64,000 nt of DNA, taken from NCBI GenBank assembly GCA_012934845.2, contig WNNJ02001721.1, forward strand, positions 1 to 64,000, given 5' to 3'. The translations under genes and the position numbers were made by a program. The notes under the pieces were generated by a model, which did no database searches, was not told where the DNA came from, and saw nothing but the letters and a program-made list of their open reading frames with translations. Positions within the stretch are counted from its first letter, which is position 1; each line of letters opens with the position of its first letter. The DNA comes from Pomphorhynchus laevis (Eukaryota > Acanthocephala > Palaeacanthocephala > Echinorhynchida > Pomphorhynchidae). Of this stretch, positions 1 through 9,362 are shown in pieces.

Positions 1-74
<74 letters not shown>
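1..74. repeat. (AT)n microsatellite
   Basis: Uninterrupted AT dinucleotide run at the window edge. It abuts the 5' end of the truncated LINE that follows. Confidence 0.98.
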
Positions 75-76
<2 letters not shown>

Positions 77-1400
77 TTTCCTCTAACTTATTTCCTCCCT
101 TCCAAGCCGCTTTTCGTTCTAATTACTCTACCGAAATTGCATGTCTTAAAGTTTATAACGACTTACTCATATCGCGCGATCATAAATTATGTAGTGTCAT
201 AGTTTCTCTTGATCTATCGTCTGCTTTTGACATCGTCGATCACTCGATTCTTATCCATCGCCTTCGTCATGATTATGGCTTCTCTTTACCCACTGTATCA
301 TGGATTTCTTCATATCTATCAAACCGTACATTTCGCGTCTATTCTAACTCTTCTCTTTCCCATCCTTCGTCCATTCCGTCCGGTGTTCCACAAGGCTCCG
401 TATTAGGCCCTATGCTTTTCTCTATTCTTCTTGGTGATTTATCTTCGATTTCTCATAAATTTAACTTCCATGTTATGCAATATGCTGATGACATTCTCAT
501 CTATGCTCATGCACCTGTTTATCGTATTCACGATCTTAGTGTTTCTGCTTCCGACTGTCTTGTCTCAATTTCCAATCATCTTTCTTCCCTTCGCCTTTCT
601 CTAAATCCTGATAAATCGAAAATTATGTGGATCCTACCTCAACGCCTCGGCTTCGAACCTCCCTCTGTATCATTAAATTCTACAATTATTCCTATCGTTG
701 ATAATCTCGTTTTCCTAGGCTTCCATTTTGACAATCGACTTTCACTTAAACCTTTCGTTAGAGATAAAGTACGCTCTTCTACCTTGATACTCCGCAACCT
801 CCTTCAAGTTCGTAGATTGATCGATTTCCCTTCTTGTATGACTCTAATATCTTCTCTCCTTTTTTCCAGACTCGATTATTGTCTTAATCTATTTTCCAAC
901 TCACCTAAATCCACTCTTCTTCCCCTACAACGCATCGTCAACGCAGCTGTCCGAATTCTCCTCCGTCTTCGTCGTTTCGATCACACATCCTACCATCTTG
1001 ATTCTCTCGATTTGCCTACAATTTATTGTCGTGTTCAAATTCGTCTTCTTATCGTTGCTTTCCGCCTTGTAACTCTTCATACCCCTTCATTTCTCAATCT
1101 TCCTTTTCTTGATAATTCTCGTCCTGTTTACTGTTCCTTGCGTTCCTGTAATTCCCTTCTTTTACGTGTCCCAAACTACTCTACCTCCTTTGGACTCCGC
1201 TCCTTCATTGTGGCTGCTCCTCTATCGTGGAACCATCTGCCCATTCATATACGCCAATCAACTTCCTTGCCGTGCTTCAAACGACAAATCCGATCCCATT
1301 TAAACAATTTATCTACTTGACTTTTTCATTTTTGTTTGTTGACTTGTAAGCGTACAGCTTGTACGCATTTGCCACATTAAATAAATTTATATTATTATTA
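75..1400 (+). mobile_element. CR1-like LINE, 5'-truncated 3' end (RT)
   Basis: A single reading frame stays open from about 82 to 1320 (some 413 codons, no upstream ATG in frame) and encodes the reverse transcriptase palm and C-terminus. Visible motifs are SLDLSSAFDIVDH (motif A), SGVPQGSVLGP (motif B), YADDILIYA (catalytic motif C) and the AAPLSWNHLP segment usual near the end of CR1/Jockey-type ORF2. The endonuclease and ORF1 are missing, so this is a 5'-truncated copy. After the stop comes a short 3' UTR (GTACGCATTTGCCACATTAA) and a tail of TTTATATTATTATTA repeats. The same 3' end occurs in the copy at 45.4-46.25 kb. The intact frame suggests recent insertion. Family assignment to CR1-like is from motifs, not a tree. 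Confidence 0.9.
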
Positions 1401-1582
1401 GCCCCGCGTGGCCGAATGGTGGAGGCGTGTGCATTGCAAACTCTATGTACGGGGTTCAAACCTCGAGCATGCACTCTCTATTGACTTCTCTGTAAGCACA
1501 CGTCAAAGCAAGAAGATCGCGTTGTCGAAAGACGTAGGGGCACCCGATGATGAAGCGGGACCACTCTTCATTATTATTATGA
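1401..1582 (+). mobile_element. tRNA-derived SINE (family 1)
   Basis: The head resembles a class II (Leu/Ser-like) tRNA with pol III boxes: A box TGGCCGAATGG at 1409-1419 and B box GGTTCAAACC at 1453-1462. An unrelated body follows and ends in a short (ATT)n tail at about 1568-1580. It sits directly after the LINE (TTA)n tail and appears to interrupt the Ty3/Gypsy-like fossil that continues at 1586. It is not a tRNA gene: the acceptor stem does not close and the body is longer than a tRNA. Confidence 0.75.
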
Positions 1583-2930
1583 TTGACTATCACTATTAAG
1601 GCACGCCACAGTGGACCACTTGGCTCGATTACATCGTCCATCATAAGTTGATTTATTTGACTTTCGATGGATGTCCCGTCAACTTGATTACATCTGTGGA
1701 ATTTTGTGGCAATTGAGTGAATACCCTCATCGATATATTTGAATAGTTGCACATGCTCAACATTTACTGATTCTGTTGCTCCGATCATACAACATGATCT
1801 CTTGCCGTTGAATTTAATTAGTAGTGATTAATGTAAGCACATAAAAAGACGATTAAGAATCATGTCAGAGCATAGCTACGGTAAAACGTAAAATTTGACA
1901 TTATCGTATTGCTCTGAATCTACGATGATAAATGCAAACACAAATCGGTTCACTTTAGTTAAAAAGGCGTATTTGCCATCGAAACTCTAAGGCTTGTTGA
2001 ACAAAGAATCAGTTTATACTTATTTATAACTTTAGGACCGATCAAATTCAAAGCACTACCAGTGTCGGTAAGTGCTTTTTAATGAGTAACCGTTAACGAT
2101 CGCTTGAGGTACTGGAATGTTGGATGTAATACTGAGTGAAGATAAGGTACACCCCAAAACTGAATGTTCTCCGGGAAATGCTTTTCCTTTAGCTTTGCAA
2201 ACTGTTGAGAAATTGCCGATCTTACCACATGATTTGCATGTCGACCTTCAAGCATGACATTGATCACGCATATGTAAAATATCGCCGCAGAAATAGCACT
2301 TTAATTTAATTGTATTGCACTTGATATCGTGCACATATTCATTACCTTTGTAGCAAGCCTCGCTAATGACGATCGCTTCAGGTTGATCTTGTTGTCTTCT
2401 TAGCTCGTTGTAATAGTTCGATTAAATTTGTGAGTTCTCGAGTGTCCACGCTAACTCATAAGTCTAGAGTTTGTCGGTAAGAGCTGATTTTAATAGTCTC
2501 TGTCGTATTGTGACAGAGTATATTCCAGAAATAAATGTCGCGTATAACTAAATCACAATTTTTCAACACTGAGACGACTTCGAATGTGCAATCCCGACCC
2601 AAATATACTAAGTGTCGAATGTACCGATCAATTGTATGTAGATTGACGTATATTCCAAATTTGCTGTCACAAGAACAAGTCCGATTTCGCTTTGATATAT
2701 GCCACATTGAGCAGTTCAATAGCATCGTTGTATGACGGGGCCTCTAGGAATAGGTCGAAACTCAGCGAACTCGTGGTTCGTGAGAATATTGAATTTGTTT
2801 ACGTCATATGTGGTTTCCAGCGATTCAATGAATGTACGAAATCTAAAAAGCTAATGTTGCCATGTGCGTTCAGCGTTAAGATTGTCTGGATTGAGATCCA
2901 AAGTGTTAGTCTTTAGAAGCTTATTCCCAA
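1583..2930 (-). mobile_element. Ty3/Gypsy-like LTR retrotransposon fossil
   Basis: Old, broken copy on the minus strand. Recognisable parts are a gag-type zinc-knuckle region near 2170-2300 and the start of the pol reverse transcriptase near 1600-1790, which has a VIEPSGPLWRA-like stretch typical of Ty3/Gypsy. No LTRs were found. The element carries many disruptions and looks ancient. The SINE at 1401-1582 lies at its downstream edge. Confidence 0.6.
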
Positions 2931-3200
2931 TCAGATCCTTCTGATGAGTCAGGGTGTATCAATACACGGCAGTATCGATCAAATCAATACCAATATGCCG
3001 GGATAAAATCTGTTATGTGGTGAGCCACGCTATATTGAGTTAGGAGTAATGAATGATACCGTAGCTGGTTTCTGCTGCGAAATCACTTTGTGTGATCCGA
3101 CAAAATTGATAAACTAAATAAAAGAATTTATTAAATGATTAAAGTACCGATTATACGATCTCTTGATCACATCACAAAAGAATGCTTAAAAATGAATTTC
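2930..3200 (+). mobile_element. SINE family 2 fragment with hammerhead-like core
   Basis: Shares a body with the copies at 3262-3725, 4200-4720 and 50.92-51.18 kb. It starts with CTGATGAGTC, then a GGTGTA...TACACGG hairpin and an AATACCAATATG segment, and continues through GTAGCTGGTTTCTGCTGCG. The tRNA-like head is absent here. The GAAA box of the putative ribozyme core reads CAAA in this copy. Confidence 0.55.
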
Positions 3201-3261
3201 GGAAAATGCGGTTTTAGAAATTCGTTGTATTGAATGTTACATATGCTGAGGAATTTCTAGC

Positions 3262-3725
3262 TGTACTGGATGGTCAGTTTAGTCGGTAAAGCGTAGACCC
3301 ACCGATCGAAAGAAACTAGGTTCGAATCTGAAAGTGCAAATAGTGTTCAAAACGAAACTACGTCAAGACACAACTTTCTGTGTCTTGACAGAAAGACCAT
3401 ATTTAAGGCTGGCATATTGGTATTGTTTCGTTCGCTACTGCCGTGTAATGGTACACCTGGAGTCATCAGAAGGCTGTATCCGCTTGAAACTCCGTCAAGT
3501 TACAGCTTTCTGTATCATGACGGAACGGCAATATTTAAGTCTGACATATCGGTATTGTTTCATCAGCTACTCCCGTGCAATGGTACACCCGGACTCATCA
3601 GAAAGCTGGGTACCGCTGTAGTTTTTCTTTTGAATAACTATCTGCACTTTCAAATTTGAACCTATGTTATTTCGATCGGTGTGTCTATGCCGTACCGACT
3701 TGGCTAACAATCCAGTACAGTCAGA
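3262..3725. mobile_element. Fold-back pair of tRNA-headed SINEs (family 2)
   Basis: Two head-bearing copies face each other. The plus copy starts at about 3262 with an A-box-like AGTCGGTAAAGCG and B box GGTTCGAATCT (3319-3329). The minus copy starts at about 3725 with GCCAAGTCGGTACGGC and B box GGTTCAAATTT (3652-3662). Between them are two minus-strand bodies with CTGATGA...GAAAC cores (near 3440-3475 and 3555-3605). The tRNA-like head plus hammerhead-like body resembles in layout the schistosome S-alpha SINE-like elements; that comparison is from memory of the family, not an alignment. Confidence 0.6.
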
Positions 3726-3740
3726 AATTCTTCAGTATAT

Positions 3741-4060
3741 GAAAACTTCAATGGAATTTCTGAATCCTAATTTAAATAGATGAAATATATTCAGCGGATG
3801 AAATGCTGTCACGACAAATATTAGCTGATTTTATATATCTAATTTCAATTTGAGTAATTCCTCTTCCATCCTTGTAATATTGTTTGCTACGCCAAAACAA
3901 CATGGTACGTTTGATCCAGAAATCCTAATGGAATCTTCTTTCGAAGCAGATGCAAATAATTGTTTTTGATAATACAATTATTCAATAGGATAATAAAAAA
4001 AGTTATGGTATTGCACTAATAAATTGTGATGTATTCTATAACATACACCTTTGAATATAT
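3741..4060. other. AT-rich stretch, nothing recognised
   Basis: No coding frame, RNA gene or repeat that I can name. Confidence 0.5.
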
Positions 4061-4720
4061 ACTTTATTGCCAAGTCGGTAAGGCGTAGATCCACCGATCA
4101 AAGTACCTAACTTTGAATCTGAAGGTGCAAATAGTGTTCAAAATAAATGGTCAATATAATGAATTTCTGAAACGACATTTTCCAAGATGCATTCAAAGCA
4201 TTATTTCTTTATATTTAACACTGATGTGATCAAGAGATCATTGAATCGATGCTAGCTCCTTTGATGGATTATTTTATTTATTTTGTCAATTTTGCTAGAT
4301 CACATAAAGTGATTTCGTAACAAACTAGCTAATGTATCATTCCTTCATTACTTCCGAATACATACACCTTAGGATATACTCTCATACACCTTAGAAGTGA
4401 TAAAAGAATGGTATCAAAATTGACAAAATAAATAAAAGAATTCATCATAGGATAACCAGCACCAATTATATTATCTCCTGATCTTATCAGTATTAAATAT
4501 ACAATATAGTTATTAAAAGTAAACTACAGCGGTACACAACCTTATGACGAGTTCGGGTGTACCATTACACGGAAGTATCGATCGAAACAATACCAATATA
4601 TCAGTTTAAAATTTGGTATATGGTGAATGGAGTTAAAAGTAATGAATGTTACCGTAGCTGGTTTATGCTGTGAAATCACATTTTATGATCTAGCAAAATT
4701 CACAAATAATGATTGATCAC
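4061..4720. mobile_element. SINE family 2 fragments, mixed orientation
   Basis: A tRNA-like head (GCCAAGTCGGTAAGGCG) lies near 4070-4130 on plus. A minus-strand 3' body lies at about 4200-4420. A plus-strand body with a GTACCATTACACGG hairpin, the GATCGAAAC box and AATACCAATATATC lies at about 4525-4720. The CTGATGA box in the last copy is degenerate (TTATGACGA). Confidence 0.5.
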
Positions 4721-5147
4721 GCTTATATGCTGATTTATGTAATCGATCTTTTGCAGTAATTTGCACTTAGATAGATTGTTGGAGAATCCAAATTTTGGTT
4801 CTACTTACTGATTTTTCAACCATGCCCCATGTAGTGCATCTATAATTGCCAATATGTGTTTAATTTTTTCTCTAACTTGTAAATCAGTGGAAAAAATCCA
4901 AATAGACAACAAAATAAAATATAATAAGATAATAAATCGATATCGGGTCATATCATGTTTATGTTTTCTGTAAATACAGTATTTAGTGATCACCAGTTAG
5001 CACTGATGGTTTTAAGTAAGTGTCTGTGAGTAAAATTGATAATGCTGAGCAAATTAAGCCAATGCTTTTTAATAACATTGAGCGGTTCAAACAATTGTAT
5101 ACATTTCTGGCATAAATTGTAAGAATAAAGTTTATAATATAGTTTAT
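4721..5147. other. No gene recognised; one short hydrophobic ORF
   Basis: A 62-codon minus frame at 4805-4993 encodes one hydrophobic segment (IILLYFILLSIWIF), but has no homologue I recognise and no neighbour that supports it. I do not call it a gene. Confidence 0.4.
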
Positions 5148-5241
5148 ACTAACTTAAATCATGAGTCTTAAAAGAGAGTGAGACCAATCCGCGTGAAATA
5201 CGTTGTTATCATTGAAGCCAGACGCGGAAGAACGGTAGCAA

Positions 5242-5322
5242 GTACCGTTTCGTCATCACAATGACTCATCAGTGCCAGATCCCTCCCACTACTAGATGCA
5301 GAGGAGGACTGGCAGACGGCAC
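5242..5322 (-). ncRNA. Type III hammerhead ribozyme (copy A1)
   Basis: Read on minus: stem III GTGCCGT (5322-5316) pairs with ACGGTAC (5248-5242). The cleavage triplet GTC is followed by stem I TGCCAG pairing with CTGGCA, then the CTGATGA core, stem II GTCA/TGAC with a 6-nt loop, and GAAA. All core positions are present. Confidence 0.88.
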
Positions 5323-5754
5323 ACGAGTCATGTGTATGAAGTACCAGAAAGATTTCTGGTAACTTCATATTGAGTGCTAAATCAGCATCACTGCTGAAAA
5401 GGAGAGTGAGACCAATCCGCGTGAAATACGTTGTTATCATTGAGGCCAGACAATGATCCCCCCCACTCTCAAAAAGAGTGGGAGGTATCTGGCACTGATG
5501 AGTCATTGTGATGACGAAACGGTACTTGCTACCGTTCTTCCGCGTCTGGCTTCAATGATAACAACGTATTTTATGCGGATTGGTCTCACTCTCCTTTGAT
5601 ACTCATGATTTAAGTTAGCCGATATTCAAGAGACCTGCACTGGCATTTGCTGGTGCTTTTGCTAATGATCCTATTTGGTGAAGCAGTGGTGCTGATTTAG
5701 CACTCAATGTGAAATTACCAGAAATCTTTCTGGTATTTCATACGCATGACTCGT

Positions 5755-5835
5755 GTGCCGTCTGCCAGTCCTCTTCTGCATCTAGTAGTGGGAGGGATCT
5801 GGCACTGATGAGTCATTGTGATGACGAAACGGTAC
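5755..5835 (+). ncRNA. Type III hammerhead ribozyme (copy A2)
   Basis: Stem III GTGCCGT (5755-5761) pairs with ACGGTAC (5829-5835), seven pairs with one G-U. C5762 is the predicted cleavage nucleotide. Stem I is TGCCAG (5763-5768) with CTGGCA (5799-5804). The core is CTGATGA (5805-5811) and GAAA (5826-5829). Stem II is GTCA (5812-5815) with TGAC (5822-5825). Core and all three helices are intact, and the long stem I allows a loop I-loop II contact. Confidence 0.92.
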
Positions 5836-6064
5836 TTGCTACCGTTCTTCCGCGTCTGGCTTCAATGATAACAACGTATTTCACGCGGATTGGTCTCACT
5901 CTCCTTTGAGACTCATGATTTAAGTTAGCCGATATTCAAGAGACCTGCACTGGCATTTGCTGGTGCTTTTGCTAATGATCCTATTTGGTGAAGCAGTGGT
6001 GCTGATTTAGCACTCAATGTGAAGTTACCAGAAATCTTTCTAGTACTTCATACGCATGACTCGT

Positions 6065-6145
6065 GTGCCGTCTGCCAGTCCTCTTCTGCATCCAGTAGTG
6101 ACAGGGATCTGGCACTGATGAGTCATTGTGATGACAAAACAGTAC
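6065..6145 (+). ncRNA. Type III hammerhead, decayed core (copy A3)
   Basis: Same arrangement as copy A2, 310 bp downstream. The GTC triplet, stem I, CTGATGA and stem II are kept, but the GAAA box reads AAAA (6136-6139) and stem III has a mismatch (CAGTAC). Likely inactive. Confidence 0.8.
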
Positions 6146-6226
6146 TTGCTACTGTTCTTAGCGTCTGGCTTCAATGATAACAACGTATTTCACGCGGATT
6201 GGTCTCACTCTCTTTTGAGATTGTAT

Positions 6227-7042
6227 TTTTAATAAAACTTTGTTACATCACACTTCTGAGTTTATTTCATTTGATTCACGATGACCTGTACTGATATTAT
6301 CTGAATCAAACCGCACAATATTTATTTTATTATGAACTCTACCAAGACTTGATTGTGATAATAATTAGTTTTAAAAATAAATGATTTTGATCAGTTTTTT
6401 ATTTTAAATTTTAGAAGTAGATCAACAAACACCAATTTATTTTTTAGTTCGCTAGCCACTGCTAGTATCATCAGAAAAAATGTACAAAATGTTATGAACA
6501 AATTGTGTATTGTTTCTAAAGTACATTTTGTTCCTAGCAACTAAATAAAAGTAAATTAGTTTTTATTGATCCTGCTCCAAAATTCTAAAAAATAATATTT
6601 GTAATAAAAAATAATAAAAATCAAAAACAAAATAAACAGATTAATCATAATTTTATTTAATTCATAAGAAAATGAATTAAGCGCTATTATATCTGCTAAA
6701 GTTTACGAAGTAAAACTGTAAAGCTTTTATATGTATTCTGATTGGCAAACACACTGCTTTGGCTAATAAACCTGATATTCGGATACGAATCATCTTAACG
6801 GATCGTGTATTTATTCCTTTGTTCATCAGTCTACTGATAACTTTTTTCAATCTGGAATTTGCGGAAGGTCTGACCGCTCATGTTTGAATATTTGATTGGA
6901 TAAAGTCTGCATGCTCAATGAGATTAATTATTTCGTTGTAATATTCTTCCTTTGCTCCATCTGATCAAGAAAATCATTTAACATTAGGCAAGGATTTTAA
7001 TAGTTTTGTTACAACAATTTATATTTTTCTCTCTCAAAAGAC
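6227..7042. other. AT-rich, nothing recognised
   Basis: No coding signal, RNA gene or named repeat seen between the retrozyme array and the 124-bp tandem repeat. Confidence 0.5.
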
Positions 7043-7662
7043 AAGGTCTTCTTTGACATTTATGAAGCCAATGTATTCTTGAAATTTAACTATGCTTGTT
7101 ATATTATTATACATTCAACAACATACGTGCATTAGCTCAAATAGCTGACTCACAAATATATGATATAAGGTCTTCTTTGACATTTATGAAGCCAATGTAT
7201 TCTTGAAATTTAACGATGCTTGTCATATTATTATACATTCAACAACATACGTGCATTAGCTTAAATAGCTGACTCACAAATATATGATATAAGGTCTTCT
7301 TTGACATTTATGAATCCAATGTATTCTTGAAATTTAAAGATGTTTGTTATATTATTATACATTCAACAACATACGTGCATTAGCTCAAATAGTTGACTCA
7401 CAAATATATGATATAAGGTCTTCTTTGACATTTATGAAGCCAATGTATTCTTGAAATTTAACGATGCTTGTTATATTATTATACATTCAACAACATACGT
7501 GCATTAGCTTAAATAGCTGACTCACAAATATATGATATAAGGTCTTCTTTGACATTTATGAAGCCAATGTATTCTTGAAATTTAACTATGCTTGTTATAT
7601 TATTATACATTCAACAACATACGTGCATTAGCTTAAATAGCTGACTCACAAATATATGATAT
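7043..7662. repeat. Tandem repeat, 5 x 124 bp
   Basis: AAGGTCTTCTTTGAC begins at 7043, 7167, 7291, 7415 and 7539, a strict 124-bp period. The units differ at only a few positions (for example AACGATG/AACTATG, GCTCAAA/GCTTAAA). No ORF runs through it. The near identity points to recent expansion or homogenisation. Confidence 0.95.
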
Positions 7663-7789
7663 AATATGGATTAATTTAAAATAGGGTAGTCTTGTTTTTA
7701 TAGATGTTAGTAAAGCAATTCTCAAAAATGTAGTTTTATTTTTTTTTGTCATTTTTTTTTAAACAATTGTTTGGGAAGGATCCGGCTCG

Positions 7790-8382
7790 CAGTGTTTCCA
7801 GCCGGCTTGCCACTGAAATTTGAAGATGTATACAGAAAGATCAAGTTTATAGTTTATCCGTCCTTCACGACCATGATGAAAATATGCATCCTCCTGAAGT
7901 GCCCCAATCTTGCCCAGCCCAGATTTACATCAATAATTTGAGTAAGAAAAATTCAATTTTCTAATGAGGTAAACCATTCACTGTATTTTTGCATTTTCCT
8001 AATGCATATTTTTCTTGCAAATTCTGCATTAAATCCTTAATAAAAATTTAATCAGGAATAATGTTATTAATTATTGAAATATTTAATTTTAGTTACTTTG
8101 ATCATTAAACTTAATTCTATTTATATTTTAGTAATATTATTTGCTCTACATTCTAATAACATCAAATATATAAAACACGATAGATTACCTGAAGATTGTG
8201 CATTACAAATAGCATGTAACCTTGTTGATGTGTTGCTTAAGTTACAGGAGCCTGATAACATATTAATTTTTCCTCGATATCTTCTATCTTCATATTTTAC
8301 ACTGAATGACCATTCGTCAGAGTTTAGTCAAATTAATTTATTAACTGTCGCAAGTATTTCACACTATCTTAAAACAAACTAA
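7790..8382 (+). CDS. 3' end of an unidentified spliced gene
   Basis: A terminal coding exon ends with TAA at 8380-8382; the codon-like part runs from about 8134 (or 8093) and reads on through a KHDRLPEDCALQ segment and a SHYLKTN C-terminus. Candidate acceptors are TTTTAG just before 8093 and TATATTTTAG just before 8134, which share one frame. An upstream segment at about 7835-7937 has coding character (HDHDENMHPPEVP, SCPAQIYINNL) and ends at a good donor GTAAGA; its phase fits either acceptor. I do not recognise the protein and the upstream exons are not resolved. It is followed after 29 bp by MED27 on the same strand. Confidence 0.45.
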
Positions 8383-8399
8383 TTACTTTAATAATTACT

Positions 8400-8411
8400 G
8401 ATTGTAGAAAA
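8400..8411 (+). promoter_or_regulatory. Possible (trans-)splice acceptor before MED27
   Basis: ATTGTAG ends at 8407 and only four A bases separate it from the MED27 ATG at 8412. With the upstream stop at 8382, the intercistronic gap is 29 nt. This would fit spliced-leader trans-splicing of an operon; it could also be chance. Confidence 0.35.
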
Positions 8412-9362
8412 ATGACGAGCGCGCATCCCGGCACAACTCAACCGCAGTTTGTGAATTATGTTGATATTCTAAATAGAATGTTAGATTCACTTGAGAAGCT
8501 ACGTGATACGGTTGAAAATTTTGTGTCTGTTGGAGTTAAAGAAGTGATCGCAGACGATCACAAATTTTTAGTTCAAAGAAGTGATAAGTTTATAGCCGAA
8601 ATATTTTCTCATTTAGACCTTATTCAACTTGATCTGAATCGTTTTCCAACAGGTAAGATACCTATTGAAGAGTCGGTTCTTGGTTTACTTTTATACAGCA
8701 GTGAAGATAATGAGCTTTACGACGATGCTCTTGATGCGTGTCGGTGGCAAACAAGAGCCAAGGAAGCCGCAACAGTCATCGACGACATTTTTCGTAGGGA
8801 TCGAGCGGCCATAGATCATACGGATCTTCAATACGACATTAACGATTTACGACGATTTGGCAAGGCATATTCAGATTGTGACGCGAATGTGACAACTGAA
8901 GTTATGAGTCTTCTTGAAAATGTATCAGCCGCATTAGTTAGTGCTGACAGAACTGATGGTATGCAGCTTTCGGCCCGACGGAAAGGTGATTGTTTTATAG
9001 AAATGACTGTCGGATTTCCTAGTTTCACAATAGATGCTTTAATAAGAGGGTACATGCTTGAAAGTGTACGGGTGAGAATCACAGACAATCGGAGATACCC
9101 GAATGACGCTAGTGATTCACTATGTAGACAGCTTGAAAGAATCATACGTGCTGCTGCTTGGCATTTTACTGATCTATTTACGCCCGAACAGTCAATTAAA
9201 AGTTTTCTCTTATGGGTACGTAAGCAAATGACATTTCACAGTTCAAGATGTATGGCTTGTAGTCAAACTCTAAGAAATGGAATGCCACCACTATGGAGGG
9301 ACATAATGAATAGCGAAACATACCACTACGATTGCCGTTTTGATAATGTGGAATTTGATTAA
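8412..9362 (+). CDS. MED27: Mediator complex subunit 27
   Basis: Single-exon ORF of 316 aa, close to the 311 aa of human MED27. MED27 is a tail/upper-module subunit of Mediator, which bridges transcription factors and RNA polymerase II in the nucleus. The N-terminal half is helical and predicted to pack in the Mediator core (residues about 10-90, VDILNRMLDSLEKLRDTV). The C-terminal third carries the family hallmark: SFLLWVRKQM, then CMAC, LRNGMPPLWRD and a final HYDC, matching the human C-x2-C...G-L/M-PP-x-WRD...H-x-x-C zinc-ribbon-like end. ATG at 8412 is the first in frame, directly after a TGTAG. Context: it follows the unidentified gene by 29 bp. No frameshift. Identification rests on the C-terminal motif and length. 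Confidence 0.92.
   Translation: MTSAHPGTTQPQFVNYVDILNRMLDSLEKLRDTVENFVSVGVKEVIADDHKFLVQRSDKFIAEIFSHLDLIQLDLNRFPTGKIPIEESVLGLLLYSSEDNELYDDALDACRWQTRAKEAATVIDDIFRRDRAAIDHTDLQYDINDLRRFGKAYSDCDANVTTEVMSLLENVSAALVSADRTDGMQLSARRKGDCFIEMTVGFPSFTIDALIRGYMLESVRVRITDNRRYPNDASDSLCRQLERIIRAAAWHFTDLFTPEQSIKSFLLWVRKQMTFHSSRCMACSQTLRNGMPPLWRDIMNSETYHYDCRFDNVEFD

Larger units (their letters stand above)
5148..6226. mobile_element. Retrozyme-like tandem array, 310-bp unit (subfamily A)
   Basis: Two full plus-strand monomers run from about 5604 to 6226; GATTTAAGTTAGCC recurs at 5607 and 5917, a period of 310. They are preceded by a partial plus copy (about 5468-5603) and two minus copies (5148-5395 and 5396-5456). 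Each unit carries a type III hammerhead and several perfect or near-perfect hairpins: GCACTGGC/GCTGGTGC, GTGCT/AGCAC, ACCAGAAA/TTTCTGGT. Predicted cleavage after 5762 and 6072 would release a 310-nt RNA. No protein is encoded; the apparent ORFs are accidental. The layout fits non-autonomous, ribozyme-bearing animal retrozymes. Confidence 0.8.

Noticed and set aside
1401-1475. tRNA gene (Leu/Ser-like)
   Set aside because: A and B boxes are present but the acceptor stem does not close and the sequence continues into a SINE body with an (ATT)n tail.
5480-5545. Hammerhead in the partial plus copy before the tandem units
   Set aside because: Only the 3' half (CTGATGA, stem II, GAAA, ACGGTAC) is present; the 5' GTGCCGTC/TGCCAG strand is missing.
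5168-5909. ORFs with SSASSSGRDLALMSHCDDE-like peptides, on both strands and repeated elsewhere
   Set aside because: They are translations of the retrozyme repeat across the hammerhead; the RNA structure explains the conservation and the same peptide appears on opposite strands.
7043-7662. CRISPR-like array
   Set aside because: Units are contiguous 124-bp tandem copies without variable spacers, and the genome is eukaryotic.
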